This document shows, one piece after another, positions 6,074 to 12,123 of a stretch of 13,015 nucleotides of DNA. Source of the DNA: JAQGMJ01 sp036271855. GTDB taxonomy: Bacteria; Pseudomonadota; Gammaproteobacteria; Burkholderiales; JAEUOS01. Under the pieces are notes generated by a model. The model saw only the letters and a list, made by a program, of their open reading frames with translations. It was not told the DNA's origin and did no database searches. The translations under genes were made by a program, and so were the position numbers. Numbering within the stretch: position 1 is the stretch's first letter; each line of letters begins with the position of its first letter. The stretch covers positions 1 to 13,015 of the forward strand of contig DATAZV010000141.1 of NCBI GenBank assembly GCA_036271855.1. The letters are read 5' to 3'.

Positions 6074-6162
6074 CCGGGCGCCTGACAGGCGTTGAAAATC
6101 ATTTTACCCGCGAGGCGATAAAATCGGGGCCCGCACGCATCATCACAAAGCACGGCCGCGCC
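6074..6162. promoter_or_regulatory. Divergent promoter region, small membrane protein / MFS transporter
   Basis: In this 89-bp gap, ATTTTA (6101-6106) and TAAAAT (6119-6124) form an inverted pair, so each strand carries a TAAAAT -10-like hexamer. TTGAAA (6092-6097) is a -35-like hexamer for the plus strand, but its spacing to TAAAAT is 21 bp, longer than ideal. A tight dyad CGCCTG-A-CAGGCG (6079-6091) lies just before the minus-strand gene start and could be an operator. Confidence 0.4.
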
Positions 6163-7365
6163 GTGCGCATAACGTCCGCGATTTTGCCCTCCGTCTATTC
6201 CACCGTCGTCATCACCACCCTGATCCAGGTGCTCACTTCGCTGTGCGCGGTGGCGGTGCCGGTGCTGGCGCCGGCGGCCGGGCGCGAGCTGGGCTTCTCG
6301 CCCACCCTGGTGGGCTACTTCGTCGGCATCACCTACCTGTTCGGCTCGGCCGCGGCGCTGCTGACCGGTTCGCTGGTGCTGCGCTTCGGCTCGATCCGCG
6401 TCAGCCAGGCGGCACTCCTTTGCTGCACCGTCGCCATGGGTCTGCTCACCGTGCTGCCGTTGTGGGCGATGCCGCTGGCGGCGCTATTCCTCGGCATGGG
6501 CTACGGGCCGATCACCCCGGCCTCTTCGCACGTGCTGGCCAAGACCACGCCGCCGCACATGATGGGCCTGATGTTTTCGGTCAAGCAGACCGGCGTGACC
6601 CTGGGCGGCGCGCTGGCCGGCATCATGCTGCCGCCGATTGTCACCGGCTTCAGCTGGCGGGTGGCGGCCGTCACCGTTGCGGTGATGTGCGTGCTCACGG
6701 TACTGGTTTCGCAATCCCTGCGCGCGGCCCTGGACAGCGACCGCGACCCGCGGCATTCGATCTCGATGAAAAGCCTGTCGCAGCCGTTTCGCCTGCTCGC
6801 CAGCCACCCGGCACTGCTGCGCCATTGCCTCGCCGGCGGCGCCTTCGCCGGCTTGCAGATGTGCTTCACCGCCTACATCGTCGCCTATCTCACCCACGAC
6901 TTCGGCTATACGCTGGCGGCGGCCGGCATCGCGCTGGCGGCGGGCAATTTCGCCGGCGTGGCCGGGCGCATTCTCTGGGGCCTGCTGGCCGACCGCACCC
7001 GCGCGGCGCGGCAGATTCTCGGCTGGCTGGGCGTGATGATGACCCTGGCCTCGGTCGGCCTGGCGGCCATCGGCGCCGACTGGCCGGCCGCGCTCACGAT
7101 TGCCGTGTGCCTGCTGTTCGGCTTCACCGGCATTTCGTGGAACGGCGTGCAGATCGCCGAGGTCAGCCGCCTTTCGCCGCCCGGCATGGCGGGCCTGGTG
7201 GCGGGCGCCGGCACCTTCATGGCCTACGCCGGCATCATGACCTTGCCGCCGCTGTTCGCAGTGGTTCACGACAGCACCGACAGCTACCGCCTGCCCTATG
7301 TGCTGATGGCGCTGCCGGCGCTGGCTTGCGGGGTGTGGCAATTGATGATGCGGGACAAGCGCTAG
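6163..7365 (+). CDS. Major facilitator superfamily (MFS) transporter
   Basis: A 400-aa inner-membrane protein with about 12 hydrophobic segments in two halves joined by a polar loop near residues 188-210 (around DSDRDPRHS). Family marks include the first-half 'GYGPITPASSHVLAK' and 'KQTGVTLGGALAG' segments (near residues 112-155). The second half carries a motif-A-like GRILWGLLADR turn followed by Arg residues (near 267-280). It resembles CynX/YycB-type and metabolite/H+ MFS carriers; the substrate is not predictable. The only start covering the first helix is GTG at 6163-6165, and no strong ribosome-binding site precedes it. It converges on the CoA-transferase/racemase gene with overlapping stop codons. 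Its closeness to the catabolic genes could mean uptake or efflux of a related acid, which is inference. Confidence 0.85.
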   Translation: MRITSAILPSVYSTVVITTLIQVLTSLCAVAVPVLAPAAGRELGFSPTLVGYFVGITYLFGSAAALLTGSLVLRFGSIRVSQAALLCCTVAMGLLTVLPLWAMPLAALFLGMGYGPITPASSHVLAKTTPPHMMGLMFSVKQTGVTLGGALAGIMLPPIVTGFSWRVAAVTVAVMCVLTVLVSQSLRAALDSDRDPRHSISMKSLSQPFRLLASHPALLRHCLAGGAFAGLQMCFTAYIVAYLTHDFGYTLAAAGIALAAGNFAGVAGRILWGLLADRTRAARQILGWLGVMMTLASVGLAAIGADWPAALTIAVCLLFGFTGISWNGVQIAEVSRLSPPGMAGLVAGAGTFMAYAGIMTLPPLFAVVHDSTDSYRLPYVLMALPALACGVWQLMMRDKR

Positions 7366-8561
7366 CGGGTGGCGCCACTACCGCGCATGGCCGCGATTTC
7401 GGCTTCGCTGTAACCGACTTCGCGCAACAGTTCGTCGCTGTGCGCCCCGCGCGCCGGGGCGTGGCGTTCGATGGTGAAATCGTATTCCGACAGCTTGAAC
7501 GGCGGGGCGAACTGCTGGTGCCGGCCGAAAGTGGGATGCTCGCTTTCGACCACCATGCCGCGGGCGCGGATCTGCTCGTTGTCCAGCGCCTCCTGCATCG
7601 GCAGGATCGGGCTGACGCAGCAATCTGCAGCTTCGAAAATCGGCGTCCACTCGGCTTGCGTCTTTGTTGCGAACGCCGCCTGTACTTCCGCACGCACCGC
7701 TTGCGCTTCCGCTCCCTCCACCCAACCTCGTTTGACCAGATGCGGCAGGCCCAGCACTTCGCAGGTCTTTTGCCAGAACTTGGGTTCGAGCGAGCCGCAG
7801 GCCATGTGGCGCCCCTCCTTCGTCGCGTAAACGTTGTAGGCGGGAATGCCGCCGGAGAGCATGTCGGCGCCGCGCGCCGGGGCGCTGCCGGTGCGCAGCA
7901 CGCCGAGCAGCGGCATGATCGAGTGGGCCAGCACAGCATCGGTCATCGACACATCCACGAAGCGGCCCTGGCCGCTCTTTTGCGCATCGAACAGGGCGGC
8001 CATGATGGCAAAGGCCGGGGTCATGGCGCCGCCCAGCAGGTCGGCGATCTGGAAGCCCAGCAGGGTCGGCGGGCCGCCGGCGGCGCCGATCTGCTCGGCG
8101 ACACCGGCGTAGCCCAGGTAGTTGATGTCGTGGCCGGCGTGCCCGCGGTAGGGGCCGGTCTGGCCGTAGCCGGAAATGGCGCAAAACACGATTTGCTGGT
8201 TGATTGCCTTCACCGCCTCATAGCCGACCCCGAGCTTGTCCATCACGCCGGGGCGAAAGCTTTCGACGATCACCTGCGCGGTTTTCGCCAGGCGCAGGAA
8301 GGCGGCAACGCCCTCGGGCTTTTTCAGGTCGAGGGAGATGGCGCGCTTATTGCGGTTGATGACGGCGAAAAAGTCGCTCATCGCCGCATCGCCCTCGCCC
8401 TTCGTCTCGCCCATGGTGCGGGCATAGTCGCCGGCGCCGGTGTCTTCGATCTTGATGACGTCGGCGCCGAGGTCGGCCAGGTGCAGGGTGCACATCGGGC
8501 CGGGCAGCAGGCGTGAGAGGTCGAGGACGCGAATGCCGGAGAGGGGAAGAGGACGGGTCAT
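7362..8561 (-). CDS. CoA-transferase III (CaiB/BaiF) family protein, likely alpha-methylacyl-CoA racemase type
   Basis: A 399-aa cytoplasmic protein with the CaiB/BaiF fold: 'LSGIRVLDLSRLLPGP' at the start (residues 7-22), 'ADLGADVIKIE' (29-39), 'INRNKRAISLDLK' (68-80), 'VIVESFRPGVMDKLG' (97-111), and 'ISGYGQTGPY..HAGHDINY' (129-148). His144 in AGHD and Asp174 in 'IADLLGG' are 30 residues apart. This matches the catalytic His126/Asp156 pair of Mycobacterium tuberculosis Mcr, so 2-methylacyl-CoA racemisation fits better than CoA transfer. In sterol, terpenoid or branched-acid breakdown this step supplies the (S)-epimer for beta-oxidation. The ATG at 8559-8561 begins at the family N-terminus. 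It starts 7 nt after the stop of the monooxygenase gene without a clear ribosome-binding site, suggesting translational coupling. Confidence 0.85.
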   Translation of the reverse strand: MTRPLPLSGIRVLDLSRLLPGPMCTLHLADLGADVIKIEDTGAGDYARTMGETKGEGDAAMSDFFAVINRNKRAISLDLKKPEGVAAFLRLAKTAQVIVESFRPGVMDKLGVGYEAVKAINQQIVFCAISGYGQTGPYRGHAGHDINYLGYAGVAEQIGAAGGPPTLLGFQIADLLGGAMTPAFAIMAALFDAQKSGQGRFVDVSMTDAVLAHSIMPLLGVLRTGSAPARGADMLSGGIPAYNVYATKEGRHMACGSLEPKFWQKTCEVLGLPHLVKRGWVEGAEAQAVRAEVQAAFATKTQAEWTPIFEAADCCVSPILPMQEALDNEQIRARGMVVESEHPTFGRHQQFAPPFKLSEYDFTIERHAPARGAHSDELLREVGYSEAEIAAMRGSGATR

Positions 8562-8568
8562 ATGCAGG

Positions 8569-9795
8569 TCAAGGCGCTTCGCGGGTGTGCACGTGTTCGG
8601 GACGTACGCCCATGCCGACGGCGCGCGCGGCAAAGCGGCGCACCGAGCTCAGGGAAAGCAGCAGGCGCAGCGCCGTGGGCGCATGGACGGATTCGGCGCG
8701 GCTGGCCAGCAGCGGGGTGATCAGGCGGTTCTGGATGGTCACCTGCATGCGCTGGGTGGCGCGGGTGGGAAATTCGCGGCGCTCCTGCACGGCCTCGAGC
8801 TGCGCCATGGTGGGCGTGCCCGCGGCCAGCGGCGCCGCCAGCAGGTTGGCGCTGGCAATCGCATCCTGCACGGCCAGGTTGATGCCGACCCCGCCGATGG
8901 GCGACATGGCATGCGCCGCATCGCCGATGCACAGCACGCCGGGCTTGGCCCACTGGCTCAAGCGGTCGACCTTGACGGTGAGGAGCTTGATCTTGTCCCA
9001 GTCGTCGAGTTGCGCGACACGGTCGCGCAGGTAGGGCGCGAGTTCGACGATGCTCTGCTGGAAGGCGGGCAGGCCGTTGGCGTGCACGGTAGCCATGCCG
9101 CCCTTGGGAATGACGTAGGCGCATTGCCAGTAGTCGCCGCGGTCGAGCATGATGAAAAAGCGCCCGGCGCCGATGTGGCCCATCACCTGGCCGGGGTCGC
9201 CGGCCTCTTTGGGCAGGCGCAGCCACAGCACGTCCATCGGCGCGCCCTGGTCCTGCACTTCAAAACCGGCGGCCTGTCGCACCACCGAGGCGCGGCCGTC
9301 GGCGGCCACCACCAGGTCGGCCCGGAGGGTGATTTCGCCTTGCGGAGTGCGCGCGCGCACGCCGGTGAAGCGTCCGTTTTCGTTGAGCAGGCCGGTGACC
9401 TCGGCTTGCATGACGAGTTTGAATTTCGGGTAGCGCTTGCCTTCTTCCGCGAGAAAATTAAGAAAGTCCCATTGCGGCATCAGCGCGATGAAGCGGCAAT
9501 GCGTGGGCAAGGCGCTGAAGTCGGCCACCTGCAGGGTCTCGTCGCCGATTTTTACTTCGAGCTGGCGCACTTCGGAATGCGGGCGCTGGAGGAATTTTTC
9601 CAGCAGGCCAAGTTCGTGCATCACTTCCAGGGTCGAGGGATGGATGGTGTCGCCGCGAAAGTCGCGCAGGAAATCGGCGTGCTTTTCCAGCACCGTCACG
9701 TCGACGCCGGCGCGGGCGAGCAAAAAGCCCAGCACCATGCCGGCGGGGCCGCCGCCGGCGATGCAGCAGCGGGTGTTAAGGGTTTCTGTAGTCAT
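8569..9795 (-). CDS. FAD-dependent class A monooxygenase (PHBH/UbiH fold)
   Basis: A 408-aa cytoplasmic flavoprotein. The Rossmann motif GGGPAG lies at residues 14-19 with Glu37 closing the FAD ribose site. The DG motif (VVAADGR, Asp166-Gly167) binds FAD and NAD(P)H, and the GD motif (CIGDAAHAMSPIGGVG, Gly291-Asp292, Pro299) contacts FAD. This set defines single-component aromatic-type hydroxylases that use NAD(P)H and O2. A 'FRGDTIHPSTLEVM' segment (46-59) is of the kind seen in COG0654 enzymes near RebC/polyketide hydroxylases. The substrate is unknown; a ring or CoA-linked intermediate of the adjacent pathway is plausible. An AGGTG ribosome-binding sequence sits 5 nt before the ATG. It follows the ligase gene after 106 bp containing a repeat, and precedes the racemase-type gene by 7 nt. 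An O2-dependent step implies an aerobic route. Confidence 0.88.
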   Translation of the reverse strand: MTTETLNTRCCIAGGGPAGMVLGFLLARAGVDVTVLEKHADFLRDFRGDTIHPSTLEVMHELGLLEKFLQRPHSEVRQLEVKIGDETLQVADFSALPTHCRFIALMPQWDFLNFLAEEGKRYPKFKLVMQAEVTGLLNENGRFTGVRARTPQGEITLRADLVVAADGRASVVRQAAGFEVQDQGAPMDVLWLRLPKEAGDPGQVMGHIGAGRFFIMLDRGDYWQCAYVIPKGGMATVHANGLPAFQQSIVELAPYLRDRVAQLDDWDKIKLLTVKVDRLSQWAKPGVLCIGDAAHAMSPIGGVGINLAVQDAIASANLLAAPLAAGTPTMAQLEAVQERREFPTRATQRMQVTIQNRLITPLLASRAESVHAPTALRLLLSLSSVRRFAARAVGMGVRPEHVHTREAP

Positions 9796-9901
9796 ACAGA
9801 CACCTGCGAAGGAGATAGTTCGTTAACCCCATCCCCACCCTGTCCCTCCCCTTGAAGGGGAGGAGACCTGCTAAGCGGCGCGGGCAAGGAAGCGCACGCC
9901 C
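9796..9901. repeat. Intergenic C-rich element with hairpin (dispersed-repeat type)
   Basis: Between the ligase and monooxygenase genes lies a C-rich run (about 9827-9851). It ends in a perfect 8-bp inverted repeat, CCTCCCCT (9845-9852) and AGGGGAGG (9856-9863), around TGA. This 'CCCTCCCC-TTGA-AGGGGAGG' style is typical of dispersed intergenic repeats in proteobacterial genomes. There is no T run after it, so it is not an obvious terminator. It could attenuate or stabilise the operon mRNA. Confidence 0.5.
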
Positions 9902-11143
9902 TTAATCATACTTGCGGGCGTCTTCGATGACTTTGCCATCATTGGGCAGGGAACCCGGCGGCAGGAGTTGCACGTCGCCGCGCATCTTGGTGACATCACG
10001 GATGGAGGCGGCGATGGCGTCGGCGAGCGTCGGGTCGGTGCCGACCGTTTCCACTTTCAGGGTCATGCGGTCATTCGCCATTTCACCTTCGACCACCAGG
10101 CGCGCCTTGAGGATTTCGGGGTGGCGCTTCACCACGGCATCGACATGGCCCGGCTGCACGAACATGCCCTTGACCTTGGTGGTCTGATCCGCACGGCCCA
10201 GCCAGCCCTTGATGCGGGTATTGGTGCGCCCGCAGGGACTGATGCCGGGTAGCACGGCGGAGAGGTCGCCGGTGGCGAAGCGGATCAGCGGGTATTCGGG
10301 GTTGAGCGTGGTGACGACGATCTCGCCGACTTCACCGGGCGCGACCGGGTCGCCGGTGCCGGGGCGGACGATTTCCAGGATCAACTCTTCGTCGAGGATC
10401 ATGCCTTCGAGGGCTTCGGATTCGTAGGCGATGTTGCCGAGGTCCGCGCTGCCGTAGAACTGCAGCACGCTGGTGAGGCCTTGTTCCTTCAGCCAGTTGC
10501 GCAGCGCCGGCGGCAGCGCGTCGCCGCCGGTGATCGCGCGCTTGATCGGGAACGGCAGCTTCAACTCGATGAATTTTTCCACCAGGATGCGCAGGAAGGC
10601 GGCGGTGCCGACGTAGGCGGTGGGCGCAAGGTCGGTGATGGCTTCGATCTGCTGCTCGGTGTTGCCGGTGCCGGCGGGGATCACCGCGCAGCCCAGTTGC
10701 AGGGCGCCGGCCTCGAGCATCGAGCCGGCGGGGGTGAGGTGATAGGAAAAGGTGTTGTGCAAAATGTCGCCGGCGCGAATGCCGCAGGCGTAGAGGGCGC
10801 GGGCAGAGCGCCAGTAGTCGGGCCGGCGCGCCTCGGGGTCGTAGATCGGGCCCGGGGACATGAAGATTTTGCCGAGTTGACCGGGGGCGACGGTGATCAG
10901 GCCGCCGAAGGGCTTCATCGCGGCCTGCAGGGCCTTGAGATCGGATTTTCGGGTGACGGGCAGGCGGGCGAGCGCTTCGCGCGAGGTGACGGCCCGCGCG
11001 TCGATGTCGTGCAATATCTTCGCGAAGCCGGGTGACTTCGCTTTCGCGTGCGCCACCTGCCCGGGCAAGGCAGACATCAGCGCTGCTTCGCGCGCGCCGG
11101 GGTCGCGGATTTCGAGGGCGTCGTAAAAACGGCTGTCGGTCAC
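9902..11143 (-). CDS. PaaK-like phenylacetate-CoA ligase family protein (adenylate-forming)
   Basis: A 413-aa protein of the ANL superfamily, near PaaK in size (about 430 aa). It is expected to activate a carboxylic acid with ATP and then CoA. Recognisable core motifs are 'LPVTRKSDL' (61-69), 'AITGGDALPPALR' (203-215), 'YGSADLGNIAYES' (230-242), 'RFATGDLS' (288-295), 'GRADQTTKVKGMFVQPGHVD' (316-335) and C-terminal Lys404 in 'DGKVIEDARKYD'. The usual Ser/Thr/Gly-rich P-loop (SSGTTGKP in PaaK) is replaced by 'MSPGPIYDPE' at 95-104, so ATP phosphate binding must differ. The start is GTG (11141-11143) with TAAGGAAG overlapping the LivF stop codon, so the two genes are translationally coupled. This ties the acid to the transporter. 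The acid's identity is unknown; phenylacetate itself is not proven. Confidence 0.82.
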   Translation of the reverse strand: MTDSRFYDALEIRDPGAREAALMSALPGQVAHAKAKSPGFAKILHDIDARAVTSREALARLPVTRKSDLKALQAAMKPFGGLITVAPGQLGKIFMSPGPIYDPEARRPDYWRSARALYACGIRAGDILHNTFSYHLTPAGSMLEAGALQLGCAVIPAGTGNTEQQIEAITDLAPTAYVGTAAFLRILVEKFIELKLPFPIKRAITGGDALPPALRNWLKEQGLTSVLQFYGSADLGNIAYESEALEGMILDEELILEIVRPGTGDPVAPGEVGEIVVTTLNPEYPLIRFATGDLSAVLPGISPCGRTNTRIKGWLGRADQTTKVKGMFVQPGHVDAVVKRHPEILKARLVVEGEMANDRMTLKVETVGTDPTLADAIAASIRDVTKMRGDVQLLPPGSLPNDGKVIEDARKYD

Positions 11144-11152
11144 GGTGCTTCC

Positions 11153-11959
11153 TTACGCCAGCCAGCGCTTGCGGCGCTTGTAGAACTTGGTGTCGCGAAA
11201 ATTCTTGCGCTCGCCGCTGGCGACGCCGAGATAAAACTCCTTCACGTCTTCATTGGTGGCGAGGTCGGCGGCGGGGCCGTTCATCACCACGCGGCCGTTT
11301 TCCAGGATGTAGCCGTAGTCGGCATAGCGCAGCGCGACCATGGTGTTTTGCTCGGCGAGCAAAAAGCTGACGCGCTCTTTTTCGTTGAGGCTTTTGACGA
11401 TGGCGAATACTTCCTCGACGATTTGCGGCGCCAGGCCCATCGAGGGTTCATCGAGCAGGATCATGGTCGGGCGCGCCATCAGGGCGCGGCCGATCGCGCA
11501 CATCTGCTGCTCGCCGCCGGAGGTGTAGGCGGCCAGCGAAGTGCGGCGCAGCTTCAGGCGCGGGAAGTAGGTGTAGACCATTTCCAGGTCCTGCTTGATC
11601 TGGCTGCCGGGCACCTTGCGCGAGTAGGCGCCGGTGAGCAGGTTTTCCTCGATGCTGAGGTGGGCGAAGCAGTGGCGGCCTTCCATTACCTGGCAGACGC
11701 CCTTGCGTACAAGGTCAGCCGGGGTGAGGTGGTCGATGCGCTCGCCCTTGAATTCGATGTTGCCCTTGGTGATGTCGCCACGCTCGCCTTTGAGCAGCGT
11801 GGAGATTGATTTCAGCGTGGTGCTTTTGCCGGCGCCGTTGGCGCCCAGCAAGGCAACAATGCGGCCTTCCTCGACCGTCAGCGACACGCCCTTGAGCACC
11901 AGGATGACGTGGTCGTAGATGACTTCGATGTTGTTGACGACGAGGATGGGGTTGGCCAT
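11153..11959 (-). CDS. livF: Branched-chain amino-acid-type ABC transporter ATPase (LivF-like)
   Basis: A 268-aa cytoplasmic ATPase. Walker A is GANGAGKST (residues 39-47), the Q-loop glutamine is Gln90, the signature is TSGGEQQ (146-152; Thr replaces the usual Leu), Walker B is MILLDE (166-171), and the D-loop is SMGLAP. In place of the H-loop histidine, AEQN (202-205) matches the EQN of LivF-type subunits. It carries about 25 extra C-terminal residues ending in the basic KFYKRRKRWLA. From context it should energise uptake of an aromatic or other carboxylate captured by the neighbouring binding protein, not necessarily amino acids. The start ATG (11957-11959) has no clear ribosome-binding site. 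A 164-bp repeat-bearing gap separates it from the binding-protein gene, and the ligase gene follows after 9 nt. Confidence 0.9.
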   Translation of the reverse strand: MANPILVVNNIEVIYDHVILVLKGVSLTVEEGRIVALLGANGAGKSTTLKSISTLLKGERGDITKGNIEFKGERIDHLTPADLVRKGVCQVMEGRHCFAHLSIEENLLTGAYSRKVPGSQIKQDLEMVYTYFPRLKLRRTSLAAYTSGGEQQMCAIGRALMARPTMILLDEPSMGLAPQIVEEVFAIVKSLNEKERVSFLLAEQNTMVALRYADYGYILENGRVVMNGPAADLATNEDVKEFYLGVASGERKNFRDTKFYKRRKRWLA

Positions 11960-12123
11960 GGGATACCGGTGAAACTATCTAGAGAAGCAGGGCTACGCAC
12001 CCCACCACGTTCGCCCTGAGCCTGTCGAAGGGCAGGTGCACCGCGGTGCACACGTGTTGCCCTAGGGACTTTCCTTTGGTCATCGACAAGCTCAACACGA
12101 ACGGAGGAAGGGCGCGATAAGGC
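11960..12123. repeat. Dispersed inverted-repeat element between binding-protein and livF genes
   Basis: Arms at 12008-12030 and 12081-12103 are inverted copies (18 of 23 positions match) of the 'GTTCG..CTGAGC.TGTCGA' type. That sequence style is known as a dispersed intergenic repeat in many proteobacterial genomes. Between the arms lie a perfect 16-bp palindrome GTGCACCGCGGTGCAC (12036-12051), ACACGTGT (12050-12057) and CCCTAGGG (12060-12067). GGGCA (12030-12034) and TGCCC (12058-12062) can close the central stem. The whole could fold into a branched hairpin in the operon mRNA. No coding sequence is seen here. Confidence 0.65.

Noticed and set aside
5685..6085. Plus-strand frames opposite the small membrane protein
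   Set aside because: They start inside or right after the terminator, lack ribosome-binding sites, and give Arg/Pro/Gln-rich shadow peptides.
6243..8516. 757-aa plus-strand open frame spanning the MFS gene and the antisense of the racemase-type gene
   Set aside because: It is a shadow frame in high-GC DNA: Arg/Gly/His/Ala-rich, no domain, and it overlaps two well-supported genes.
8562..8633. Longer N-terminus for the racemase-type protein
   Set aside because: It would overlap the end of the monooxygenase gene, and the added residues do not resemble the family; ATG at 8561 fits.
8440..9855. 471-aa plus-strand frame opposite the FAD monooxygenase
   Set aside because: Antisense shadow of a gene with all FAD motifs; composition is His/Gly/Ala/Arg-biased with no recognisable family.
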